From assembly GCA_014529385.2 (NCBI GenBank), contig CM043947.1, positions 100,613,811 through 100,677,810 of the forward strand: a DNA stretch of 64,000 nucleotides, in the 5' to 3' direction. The first letter of the stretch is position 1; each line of letters begins with the position of its first letter. Positions 48,430 through 59,738 of the stretch are shown in pieces. The translations under genes were made by a program, and so were the position numbers. A model generated the notes under the pieces. The model was not told the DNA's origin. It searched no databases and saw nothing but the letters and a program-made list of their open reading frames with translations. The stretch comes from Adiantum capillus-veneris (taxonomy: Eukaryota > Streptophyta > Polypodiopsida > Polypodiales > Pteridaceae).

Positions 48430-48955
48430 CGTTTTGTTGTTGTAAAGAAAGTATAGACTATAGCCTTTGCAGTAGCTTGTCTTGTTCGTCCAATCCGATG
48501 TACATAGTCTTCACATGATTCAGGAAAATCATAATTGATGACGAACTTTATGTCTTTCACCTCCATGCTCCGAGCTGCAACATCTGTTTCTGTCATTATA
48601 GGTCTACTGCCAGATCTAAATTCAAAAAGAACCCAATGTCGTTTAACTTGACTCTTATCATCATGGATAGAGAAAGCTCCATCCATCACTTGCTCCAGCA
48701 AATCTGTCAATTCGGAGTATTTGTTATTCTCAGAAACAACTTCTACAATCTGTAGAATTGAGTGATTGGCTTTCTGATCTTGTGAGCCAATGACAACTTT
48801 GTAAGGATTTTGTAGAAATTGTATGGAGAAACCCTGAACTTCTTTAGGCCAAGTTGCACTCCAATGCAAAGTCTGTCTGCCAGGCCGAATCCAGGACTTA
48901 ATTATTCTAATTTGAGGTTCAAAACCCTGCCGATCATTCGATGCGCATTATCAAG
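48430..48955 (-). pseudogene. Captured DEAD-box RNA helicase fragment (DDX5/DBP2 type)
   Basis: The minus strand reads LVLDNAHRM (DEAD box changed to DNAH), then after a one-base shift GFEPQIRIIKSWIRPGRQTL, HWSATWPKEVQ (motif III SAT), NPYKVVIGSQDQKANHSILQ, then ETDVAARSMEVKDIKFVINY and DYVHRIGRTRQA (motif VI). No introns interrupt it, as expected for a copy made from mRNA. About 28 residues expected between EQVMDG and the motif around FSIHDDKSQ are missing. It sits between gag-protease and the 3' LTR of G1, a typical position for transduced host sequence. With the ATPase box altered and the N-terminal half absent, it cannot be an active helicase. Confidence 0.82.
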
Positions 48956-49026
48956 GACAAGCTTTTGAGATCCTCTGATTACCCTTATGTCTGCTCTTTG
49001 TCATTAAGGACTTCTTTGTTCTTGAT

Positions 49027-49057
49027 TTATGTTGTGTTGTTGACCCAGCGGTCAACA
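49027..49057 (-). repeat. Stray 31-bp copy of the G1 LTR end
   Basis: TTATGTTGTGTTGTTGACCC plus AGCGGTCAACA equals the right end of the LTR (59,703-59,733) but is embedded in unrelated sequence, inside the first copy of a tandem repeat. Confidence 0.75.
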
Positions 49058-49335
49058 CTTTGCTGTTGTTTTGGCTTCATCTGTTGCACTACTTGTATAT
49101 GTGTCGAACCACAACAAGAACTATGATCCATTAGAGCGGACATCTATCAACATTCATCTTTTGAGATCCTCTGATTACTTTTATGTCTGCGGTCAACACT
49201 TTGCTGTTGTTTTGGCTTCATCTGTTGCACTACTTGTATATGTGTCGAACCACAACAAGAACTATGATCCATTAGAGCGGACATCTATCATCATTCATCT
49301 TTTGAGATCCTCTAATTACTTTTATGTCTGCGCTT
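49051..49335. repeat. 141-bp tandem duplication in G1
   Basis: GTCAACACTTTGCTGTTGTT starts copies at 49,051 and 49,192. Both continue through TATGTGTCGAACCACAACAA and GATCCATTAGAGCGGACATC. Confidence 0.85.
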
Positions 49336-50958
49336 CTTCATTGGGGACTTCTTTGTTCCTGTGCAATCATGTTGTTAGTGTTCTCCGCAGCTTTGTCATT
49401 GTAGGCCATTCTTCGACTCGCCATTGAGGAGAAGTATGCTATGATCTGAAACTGGTGCTCCAATTTATTTGTCAATTTATTTGAGTAGCATTTCCTTATT
49501 GTTGATGTAGAAGAAATATGTACAGGAGGATGGTGATAGGTGTCTTTAGATTAGGGTCTAAAACGTGGATGACCAAAGGGAAAAAACCAGGTGGGAAAAA
49601 AAAAGCCTTTGGTATACGCTCTTATTGGAGTTGAGCATTTGAATTTGAAGTACATGTTCATGAAAGGTGAGTGCTTGGGTGAAACACGGAAAGAGTGCCT
49701 GATGCAAGTGCCAATTATGGGACACTCTATATGCATATGAGAAATTTGTCACCAAAAGCATGCAATGTGAAAGAAGGAGATGATGGGTGTTTCGAGGAAT
49801 AAATGTAGCACATGTGACATCAAAAGATGTCTCAATAGCTTCCACCTTTCCAAGAAGGGTTGTCGTTGTAGAAGTTTCTCCACTCGTATCTCACTGTTCT
49901 CAGTACGCGAGTGTCTTTTGTACCTTCTCCTTCACTTCACCAGACTTAAGTACTTAGACTTCGACTCTTTTTCTCACCTATACCAGCATGAGCGACACAA
50001 CGTAAATATGCTCAACTCTTCCAGCTTGAGCAGTACCTAGAATAGCTAAGACGCTTAGACGACAGAGAATATTACTTGAAGCTTTGGGACTAGCACCTCA
50101 CTCATTTTGTGGCTTAGCTACTCGACTCTGACTTTTATGACTTGTCGGTTGCATGTTGACACTGCTTTGTGACAAGTTCTTCGGCTATTGTAATGGCTGC
50201 TGAGACATACTTTGTGAAGTTTCATCATTTTCCTATACCTTCTTCTCTTTGTAGTGCTCAGGCCTCTCGTCAGTCTTTTCTTCATGTGGATTATGGATTT
50301 TTTATTTTTTTTCTTAATAATAAACAAAGGAAATCTTAAAACAACTCAACAAAAGAAAAATCATTCAAATAGAAATCTAAATGCTATGTACACTATACAC
50401 ATGTCCCTAGGGGCTCATATATGGATTTTGTCCCCATACTCCTCTGTAACACTACTATGAGGGCATATACTCTAAATTTCGTCAAAAAATCATCACAATA
50501 AAACGCAAAAATTCAATGCATCTCACAAAACATTGCCCTCTAATAGTCATAATGTTAGGTCCGCATTCAGAATTCCTCCCCCATTCCTATTTGGAGTCAT
50601 CCTTTATGACAGGGTATCGCAAAGGGTATGTGTTGTGCTTGGGCAATTAAAAGTTGTGCCTATGCAGGCCTTATAATGTAGCCCTATTATGCATACACAG
50701 TCAATGCATGGAAAAGATTTATGTTGTGCAAGATGTGGGTATAAGTAATTTTCTTATTGGCATTTGTTGGCGAGGCTTCCTATTCTAAGCAATGTATTGG
50801 TCTTTGAAGCTCATGTATCATTGCTTGATTGAAGCGACTTGCTCTCTTCTAACTGTACTGTAATCATAGGAAGAATTGTAAGAATTCAAGCGGCGATGCA
50901 CTGACAACAGTTTTGTTGTTCTTCTTTGGGACCCATTTCTTTGCGATTTTCTTTGCGA
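49336..50958. other. G1 interior without recognised coding sequence
   Basis: Only short frames on both strands. I searched by eye for reverse transcriptase (YVDD or FADD) and integrase signatures and saw none. It could hold another captured host fragment that I do not recognise. Confidence 0.45.
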
Positions 50959-52923
50959 TTATTGGCTTTGTTCTGACGCTCGTTTGGGAACCCATACTTG
51001 CCCGTGCTTCGTTTGTGTTTGAAGAGACTTCTTTGGGATCCATCTTTTTGTTGTGTGAGTCAACAGTGGTCTTTGCTTCAACCCTTGTACGCTTGGTTGG
51101 GGACGGGATTTAGGCTTTGAAAGTTGATACTGTGGTTGTTTTGGAATCCAAATGAATTCCTGAACTTTTTGTGCTTGAATCAACTTCTTTAGAGCCCAAA
51201 CCTGAGTTGTGAAAGTTTGCAATTTAGTGATATTCTTACCCATTCGTTCACGCTTTCCTTGTTTTTGTTTTGGTGTTGGATCTTGTGATTTGTCATTAGA
51301 GATCTTTGTCTTCTTGATCCATATCTGTTTTTGGCCGATCTGGCTTTTTGGTATCCAGATTTGTCGAGCTTTTTGGCTTTGACTTGTTTTCTTGTTCTTT
51401 TGACCTGTCATGGTTTTTGCTAAAGGGGTTGGTGATAGTGATGGCCTGAGTTGATGATAGAGAATGTCGTAAGATTCATCACTATCTCTACTATCCTCAA
51501 CAAGGTTGACTTCTTGTACTTTCCCTTGATTTTTTGGTTGGTAGTGGAAAGTTACTGTCTGTTTGCTCGTGGGTGGTAGTTTCTTGGAGGACTTTTCTAG
51601 CCCATTGATTAGAGCATTGTTAGCTCGTTGCTCTGGTTGTATTCCTCCTAGATGAGTCTTTGCATCCTTATTAGGAACCATGTATGAGGATGCTTGTGGT
51701 GGCTGTGTCTTAACCAAGGACTTTGGAATCCACTTTTGATGCACTTTATTCGTGTAGTGATGACATTGATTGGCGGGTCGTTGATCTTCTTGAAGATCGA
51801 AGTGTTCTACAGAGTCATAGAACTCGTCGTCTTCTTCATCTTTTGATTCTCCACATTTCTTTGTTTGCTCCTTATTTCGAGAGCTTGTTGATGTCTGGTT
51901 CTCTTTGTTTTCCTGGATTACACTCTCTGCAAAATAAGGAACAACATCATAGCCATTTTCATCACAAAAATTTGTTGTGGGAGCATCCTCCACGGCACAC
52001 ACATCCAGAGTAGCCAATATGTGTTCCCATCCAAAAGGCTCTAACTCTGGGATATAGTCCCTATCCTCTATAACTCGCTCTAGGATACATTCCTCACGTT
52101 TCAAGCTACCACATTGTGAAGCTCCACACATCCACAGTTCTTTAGGCTTACCTAACCAAGCTGGAAGTTTTGATCCTGCTACTGTGGCGGAATCAAACTC
52201 CTCTACCGGTGTTCTCGTCACATCCCTATAGCTATGGTCCGTCAAGTCTATCTTTGTTATGGTTTCCATATGTCTCAGGTATATATGGTCATAACCCCAA
52301 TCTTGGACCATTTTCAATTGTCGCATGAATGGTCTTCCCAGAATGATGTCATAGTTGTTCTTCTTGCCAAAGTCAACAACAGCAAAAGTGTGTTCATATT
52401 CAATGCCACAAGAAGTAACAAGTACTTTTTCTAGCAATCCTAGGGGCTTTTCCTAGTGTCCGTCTACAAGCTGCAGGGTCATTCGTGTGGATATCAAGGT
52501 AGGTTTTCCCCATTTTTTCCAAACCTCTTTGGTTGCAATGGCCACACCAGCTCCACTGTCAAGGATTGCCATGGTTTTTACACCATTGAATTCCATGGGA
52601 AGGGTGGTGTTTCCATATTCTCCCTCGTAATACTCGCCTACCTTGTTTAATGGCACTGGCCTAGTATTTAGTTGAGGCATTTTAATCTCTTTGATGCCTT
52701 CCTCAATCTGAGTCATTGGGGTTTTTACACCAAATTTCTCTAGACATTTATCCACATTAGCCCACATGTTTGGTCTTATTCTGAGCAACTCGGCTAACAT
52801 TATTGTACAGGTGACTGGGGTAGATAGAATATCTACTAGTCCCTTTGAATCGATGGCCTTGTTGGGAGACAGTCTCTGTGATGGAACTGCAACCACATTT
52901 GACTTGGTCTCGTACTCTCCCAT
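50959..52923 (-). pseudogene. G1 aspartic protease with a WIPK-repeat tail
   Basis: Retropepsin-like region: PMEFNGVKTMAILDSGAGVA with the catalytic DSG, then LQLVDGH, one in-frame TAG (about 52,453), EKPLGLLEKVLVTSC and YDIILGRPFMRQL. About 400 residues follow with an acidic part and then a very basic, Gln-rich part with repeated W-I-P-K boxes: QKWIPKS, RQIWIPKS, KQIWIKK, EFIWIPKQ, TKRWIPKK and GQVWVPKR. The frame is open from the TAG to 50,959 and stops without a polymerase domain. The single TAG could be a mutation or a readthrough site. The basic tail may bind nucleic acid (inference). Confidence 0.75.
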
Positions 52924-55771
52924 GTAGGACGGTAGTGTTTTAGCGAATGGGGTTGACTATCCATAGATTGTACAAATCCTTTGTCGCCCCAATACGATCG
53001 CACATCTAGATTCATTTGAGATCCAGTCTCAAATTCCTCTATTGGTGGTAGAAACACTCCTCGTTCATCACCAGTTTTGTCTACTCGTCTTCTTAGGTCA
53101 TCGGCTTCATTGGCCTCTCTCACTTGTTTCCACAATTCGTCAAGACCATCTATCTCTTTACAATCCTCAGGTATAGCTTGGTGAATACCCTCGGAAGAGT
53201 TATCCGTGGTATTCAGTACTATCCTTGGTTCTAATGCTGGGTCTTTGAGGTTTGGTTTGTGCTCATGACTAGAATCTGGCTCTTTTAGTTCCTGGTTTGG
53301 TGGGATTACTTGTGTAGACATGACACGGATCACATCCTCAGGTTTTGCAACTGGTGGTTCTAGTAAAGCTTGGGCTGTTTGAATCATTTTCTTGCACATT
53401 TCAAACCTTTGCTTTTCTAGTTCCGCATAGGGATATGTCATCCACCTGTGTTCTTGGGTTTGGTTGTTTTTGACCCTCACATCATAGGCTTTCAAGAGGG
53501 CATCTAATGTCTCATTAACCTTCTCTACCAACATAGATCCTCCTGAACTAGCACTTCTCGGTTTCTCATCTGTGGATGGTTCTTCTAGAGGTTTAACCAT
53601 CTGTGTAAGAGAAGGTGCCTCCTTTTCCTCAGGTTGTTTTAACTTCTCCTCAGCTTTGGTAAGCTTCTCAGCTAGGGATTTTTGCTCTTGTTCCCTGCGT
53701 GCTTTCATCCTAGTCTTTCTAGCTTTCCAACTATTTCGTTTGCTCTTGGTTTTCTGACTAGGTGCGTCTGTCTTTGGTCTATCATCTGTCTTTGGACTCG
53801 TGTCACTTTACGTGTTCTTTGTCTATGGATTCTCATCAGCTTTCTTTTGAGCTTGTGCTCTCATAACCACTTGAACTGGTACACCATTTTCATTTTCTGA
53901 GCTACTAGGTAGCCGAACATTCCCTAATACATTTGTCATGATTTTCCTAATTTGGTTTGGGTTTTTCGGGCAATCGGGGATCAAGTGAGTGATGCCACAT
54001 TCAAGACAATAGGCATTTACTTCAGTGATCTCCGTATGAGGACATTGTTTGACCAAGTGGTTGTCACGACTTTTGTGACAATCTGTCTCTGGTTGAGGAG
54101 ATTCTTTTAGAATTTCCTCTTGGCTATAAGCAAGCTTTGACCTATATAAGCCACTATTTTCAATGAATCGCAATGTCCTTTCGTCCATTTCATACCTTCT
54201 TTCGACTGAAACCCAGGAGGTGGAGGTTGTACCGGCCTCAGCACTCCATGTGTTTCTCTCACATTTTGTTGCTCCGAAGGGTAGTACTCACTTTGGTTGC
54301 TATACCACATTGTAGCTGGTACTGGCGTTGGTTTATTTGATGCTTCCATCATTGGCATGTATCTCATGTCTACCGGCATTCTAGCACCTGGCAGCGGAGG
54401 TTGTTGTCCTAAGACAAACTGTGGCCTTAAAACTCCTACTGGTCCTGGCGCATTCTCCGTAATGTATCTAGGTGGATTAGGTGCTTCTGGAACAGGTTAT
54501 ACATACCTTTCCCTAGCATTTTCCATGCTATAATAGCACTCTTCCTCCGTATGGTTCGTCCATTTTCTCTCAATTTCACACCACTTCGGCTCTCCCGAAT
54601 CAAACCTTACAAGAGGAATCAACCTCTTGACCAAGTCGTCGATAAACTTTTCTTGATCAATAGGTGCCGTTGGCTTGGCAATGGACTCACTTATCTGTGA
54701 AACACTGTGCTGAGAGGATGTGTCATCTCCTTGACTCTTTAAGTCCTTTTCTTTGTATGCCTCACATTTATCCACTAGATAAAGAGCTTCTTTTATCAAC
54801 TCATTTAGCGTCATCCTCCTTATCATATGCAGATACTTCTGAAGGCCCGCATGTCTCATTCTCTGGATAAATATCAACATCAGTCGTGCTTGCGTAGGTA
54901 ATTCCACTCTCGGGCAGAGCTTAACATATCTCTTGATCCATGATGATGCTTTGCGTACTGATTCATCCTCTTTCTGTTTGTATCTATGGATTTGTGAGAC
55001 CGTGTTGTGAGCAATGCCTTTTGGCGAGAATTCTTCAATAAACTCCTCAAATAGCTCATCTAGGGTCTCAAAATCCCATTTTTCCACCGAGTCGAATCAT
55101 GTAGCTGCATCATCTTCTAGAGTTAATCCGAATCCCGCAAACTGTGTTGCAAAATCTGAAACTTCCTCTGCTCTAATCACTCTTCTAAAATCCGTTATGT
55201 GATCTCTCGGATCTTTATCTCCGGAATATTTTTTGTTTACCCATTTCTGGACTTGGGATGGTCTAACTCGTCGATTGTCTACAAGTCTAACCAGAGACTC
55301 TCCCAATCCTTCTTTCGTTATCGCTCTTGAAGGGAATCCTGGTGGCTCTCTTCTTGGAATTCCTATAGGAATTCTCGTGTCTCGTGGAGGCATTTGTGGT
55401 TCTTCATTGAACAAATATCCACCTCTTTCTGATACAGCATGTGGATTTGTGCTTTCTACAACTCTGTATTCTCGTCCATACTTGTTGACAACTATAGATC
55501 TCCATTGACAGTCGGCTTCGTATGTGTAGACATATAAGAGCTTGTAATCCGTTATCTCTTCTAGGTATGGATCTGAGCACCTATAAAGATTGACCTCATT
55601 GTTGTCAATGTATCTATATAGTCCTTCACTCTCATGACCAATCATCCAAACTCTCTCAACAAGATGGATCTTTATCAATTGCAAGTTTGGAAGATCCGTT
55701 GTGGGAGGATATTCCTCTATCGTCGGGATCTCCAAGCTTGTGTAAGCTGCGTTTGAATCTAGAGTAGACAT
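52836..55771 (-). pseudogene. G1 gag polyprotein, broken by stops and frameshifts
   Basis: Starts MSTLDSNAAYTSLEIP at 55,771. The retrotransposon gag core is seen as DPRDHITDFRRVIRAEEVSD, LEDDAAT and, past an in-frame TGA where Trp is expected (55,097), FDSVEKWDFETLDELFEEFI and VKLCPRVELPTQARLMLIFI. A TAA follows at 54,497 and the same frame continues to about 54,107, then shifts. A zinc-knuckle-like motif CLECGITHLIPDC (C-x2-C-x3-H-x4-C) lies near 54,000. A long acidic linker (53,708-52,836) leads to the protease in another frame. The breaks make this copy non-functional. Confidence 0.78.
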
Positions 55772-58755
55772 GATTTCTGGGCAAGATCTTTTGCTTGGTT
55801 CATTTAGACTTAGTCCACTTTGTTCAAGTTCTTTTGTTAGGGAAAAGTCGAAACTATGTCCAAAACTGCAACCGTTTCGTCACAATTCTCGCAAACTGTC
55901 GCTTTTAGACACCCCTAACTTGGGATGTATTTTGAGGCCTCAAACAACGTTTTTTTCAAAGCTGAACTAAATGGTTGCCGTGGGCATACATTTAGTTCAA
56001 GTTTTGCTCTAAGATCTGTAGAGCCGCTCTCAGGCTACATTTTGATATAAAAACTTTTCCGATCCGATACCGTTTGTGAAAGTTATGGCCAAAAATAGTG
56101 AAATGCAGTTTAGAATGATCAAAATGAGTCCAGATTCAATTTTAAAAGAAGATTTGGGATCTCTGTGACACTGTGAATACTTCTGTATGGTCAAAAGTAC
56201 AGTTGGACCCTAAAACTGGCCTAGAGACATCCTATGCGTAGGATGTATATATGCTCAGAATTTAACAAAATTTGGTCTAGAGACTCCCCTTAAGTCCAGC
56301 AACACAATGGTATGCTTAGAATTTCATTTGGACCTAAAAATGGCCTTGAGACATCCTACACGTAGGATGTATTTTTGCTCAGAATGACTTGAAATTTTCA
56401 CCCCAGCTTCTCCTTGATGTTCTGATCACAGTGGTGTGCTCATAGGTTGATTTGGAGTCCTAAATCAAGCTGGAAACATCCTACGCGTAGGATGTCTAAC
56501 TGCTCAGATTTTGTCCAAACTTGATCCCAAGATTCTCCTAGTGCTCATCAACCCAATGGTATACTCAAAATTGAATTTGGATGCCAATAGGTCAAGATTT
56601 GCGCTGCATAAGCTTCTAGTGCACTCCAAGAGTAGGATGTCTGACAATTCTTGTCTTTGCTTGGTAAATAGGCCAAACAAGGTCCAAATTCACTTTTGAA
56701 AAAAGTTGTGGAATCCTTGCGACACTTAGAACCTCCCTATATGGCCAATGTAGAATTTGGACCACTTTATGACCCTGAAGACATCCTACGCGTAGGATGT
56801 ATTTTTGCTCTGTTTCAGCTCAAACTTGCACTGTAGCTTCCCCTTGATGTGCTAAACTCACAGTTATTTTTACTTTTTGATTCTGACACCTATAGGTTGG
56901 TCAAATGATCAAGAATCTGTTCCAAAAGCTTGATGTCTGTTCTGATGAATTCCCAAGTCAAATCAACTCCAAATTGGACCAAAATTGACTAGGAGGCTTG
57001 CCTAAGGCTATACAACACCCTGCTATGTCCACAGTTTGAATTTGGTCTCTAAATCATGCTTTAGACATCCTACGCGTAGGATATCTAACTGCTCAGAATT
57101 GCCCCAAATTTGAATCACAGACTCTCCTTAAGGTGCTGATCACTGTGGTATGCTCAGAATTTTGTTTAGAGTCCAAAATCACACAGAAAACATCCTACGC
57201 ATAGGATGTCTTTTTGGCCTGTTTGACCCCAGACTTGTCCCACAGCTTCCCCTTGATGTCAGTAACCCAGTGGTATGCTTAGATTTTGGTTTGGATTTCA
57301 AAAGTCCCAAATTTTAGCTGTTCTTGCCTTTTTCATTCAAAAGTGCTAAAGTCCGCTTTGAACCCAATTTTCTCATCCAAATGAGCTGAAAACTCTCACA
57401 TGCACTCAAAACATCATGTATAACATGCACATGAAGTCACCCCATGGTTTAGTCTCAAAATTAGGCCTTGGACACAATTTGGGTAGGATGTCTGGCAATT
57501 CTTGTCTTTTGGCTTTGATCTGTCAAAATTTGGTCAAATTTCCACTTTCCAGGTGAAAATAGGGTAAAACCTACCTTCTGAACGTATTGGTCAACTCAGA
57601 ATTTCAAAATTTCCACCAGATCACCTTGTAGAAATCCTATGCGTAGGATGTCTACTGCTGATTTTTGGAGACTGAAGTGTCCCTGATGCTTCCTTATGCT
57701 CCCAGCAAGTGCAAGTATACTTCACAATTGCAAAAACATGCAAAAATCACTCAATTTAAGCCTTTTCTGAAATTTTACGTTTTCTGACTCCGTCTTTTGG
57801 CTTTTGGTCAACAAAAATAGGGAAAACACCCAAGTCAATATGTTACTATGGTAAAACCTACCCTCTGAACCCAGTGGTAACCTCAGTTTTCCCAAATTCC
57901 CTGCCAAAAGTGCCCTAGAGACATCCTACGCGTAGGATGTCTACTAATGAAATTTTTGGCAGAATTCATCCATAGGCCTCCCCAAGTCTTGAGCACTACT
58001 TTTCAAGCATTCCTAGCAGTTTTTATGCAAAATTGTGCTCAGAATCTTAAGTTTCTTGTTTTCGCGTTTTTGACACTCCGTCTTTGGTCTTTTGGGTGTC
58101 AAGAGTTGGTCAAAACTCTAGTTTCAATGTATACTTAGGGTAAACCCCCCCTTCTGAACACACTGGTGCAGTCAGAATTTTCAAATTTGGTCTCCAGAAC
58201 CCCCTTGAGACATCCTACACGTAGGATGTCTATGTTTACAGAATTACAGGTTTTCTTCATAGAACCCTTGCAAATGCTCTTTTATATGCACAGCATCAGT
58301 CAGTCATACAAAAATATCCACAAAAGCTTGTTCAATGCATTTTTACCCTCAAAAGCACACTTTTCCGTGATTTCAAATGCAATCAAGCACTTGAGAAAAT
58401 AATTCAGTGCTGAATAGCTCTAGATCAGAATCAGATCACTTACCTAAAGCTACTCCTACAAATCATATGGGGTTTTGCATCTATGAGTAGAAAAACGCTT
58501 CACTGCCACACACGGACTAGTAAACACTTTTATCACCTCACAAATCACTCGACCACCAACAACTACTCTAATCCACAGATCCTAACTAAACCTATCTAGT
58601 CGCAGACCCTCGGCAAGACACACGCTTCCTGGCTATCCACTTGATCGTGGAATATCCTCTTCCGGATCCACTTAAGAAAAACGCTTTCTTTAGCCGAAAC
58701 TAAATCAAGCAACCATCACATGAGTGTTAGTAGGAAACCTACTTAGGTCCTTGTG
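55772..58755 (-). other. G1 untranslated leader
   Basis: About 3 kb between the primer binding site and the gag start, without coding sequence. It is built of diverged units sharing TGGTATGCTCAGAATTT-type phrases and the palindrome described at 56,227-58,229. Confidence 0.75.
56227..58229. repeat. Array of a 20-bp palindrome in the G1 leader
   Basis: ACATCCTACGCGTAGGATGT or a version one or two bases off occurs at 56,227, 56,351, 56,476, 56,781, 57,065, 57,190, 57,632, 57,921 and 58,210, with degenerate half-copies near 56,623 and 57,472. Spacings are 124, 125, 305, 284, 125, 442, 289 and 289 bp. Three copies are perfect palindromes. The LTR carries half-sites (ACGCGTAGGATGA near 47,750 and 59,128). 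Confidence 0.9.
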
Positions 58756-58773
58756 TCCCCGGCAACAGCGCCA
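58756..58773 (-). promoter_or_regulatory. G1 primer binding site (Asp tRNA-like)
   Basis: On the minus strand TGGCGCTGTTGCCGGGGA follows the 5' LTR by one base. It differs at one position from TGGCGCCGTTGCCGGGGA, a primer site common in plant Ty3/gypsy elements. Confidence 0.82.
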
Positions 58774-58774
58774 A

Positions 58775-59733
58775 TGTTGGACGGGAGCGACTCACACACC
58801 CATGAAGTGCATGCAAACACTACCTAGATCAACATAATGTCAATCGAGGACCCAGATGACACGATAGGCACACAGAGGAAATATCTTTAGCTTGTCAGGC
58901 TGAGACCATCCTACACATACAACACTCTGGAAGGCCAACTAAACCACAATCAAGAACCTCACTGCTCTCAACTACACCACCTAGCCACATACACACATAC
59001 GGAAGGTAACTCACCTAATCATGCCAGATTCATACGAAACTTAAGGAACACCATTCCCTCACTAGGATACACCTGTCCCTAAGCTTCTACACTGAAAACC
59101 CTCAATCTAAACCCGTCTGCGGAAAACGCGTAGGATGAAAGAGCAGAATTTTGAAAGTGCCCGAAACTGAAATTTATGAGTACCTATGCGTAGCTTATGT
59201 CGCCACGATTCCATACACTACTAGCACACAGAAAACAGACATCGTTTGATACACTTACGACCACAAATAGCTCGTAGATGCATCGGCGTGTGCGCTTCGT
59301 CTCGCGTGGAATGCTTGGCGTTCTCGCGTAGCTCTCGTCGAGCCTACAGCAATGGTGCAGTCGGATCTCCAATGTGTTGAGCGAGCCCGGCATAGCAAGA
59401 GGATGAAGCTCACGCTCACTCTCTTTCTCTCTCACACATAGTAGACGGCAGCGCTAAAGTTTTGATTATGATTAAAAGTCTTTCTTACAAAATGACCTAG
59501 GTACCTTATATACTAAGGCTACCTTAGGTTTAACCAAAAAATGGGGTTGAAAGGGTCAAATGGCTTTGTATTTACAATCGGGAAGTGCCATTGCACCCCG
59601 GCTTCTGAAACTAGAATAACTACTCATTACAAATGACGTTTATAGCCAAATCCGCAGCATTTCATAACTCACAAAAGATAAGACTTTGGTACGAAACTTG
59701 AGTTATGTTGTGTTGTTGACCCAGCGGTCAACA
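58775..59733 (-). repeat. G1 right LTR (5' LTR of the minus-strand element)
   Basis: 959 bp, TGTTGG to TCAACA, uninterrupted. It serves as the empty-site reference for the transposon B insertion in the left LTR. ATAAT follows. Confidence 0.92.
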
Positions 59734-59738
59734 ATAAT

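Larger units (their letters stand above)
37870..59733 (-). mobile_element. G1: Ty3/gypsy-type LTR element with gag-protease only, carrying a captured helicase
   Basis: The right LTR is 58,775-59,733. The left LTR is 37,870-48,360, split by transposon B. Both run TGTTGGACGGGAGCGACTCA to GTCAACA. ATAAT lies at 37,865-37,869 and 59,734-59,738, a perfect target duplication. On the minus strand a primer binding site (TGGCGCTGTTGCCGGGGA) follows the 5' LTR, and a polypurine tract (AAGGGGGGAA) precedes the 3' LTR. Between them are a 3-kb leader with repeated palindromes, gag and protease, about 2 kb of unassigned sequence and a DEAD-box helicase fragment. No reverse transcriptase, RNase H or integrase was found, so it resembles the non-autonomous TR-GAG class with a protease added. 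Without B it is about 12.3 kb. Confidence 0.88.

Noticed and set aside
48373-50958. Hidden reverse transcriptase or integrase of G1
   Set aside because: No polymerase or integrase signature seen in any frame; the region holds the helicase fragment and unassigned DNA.
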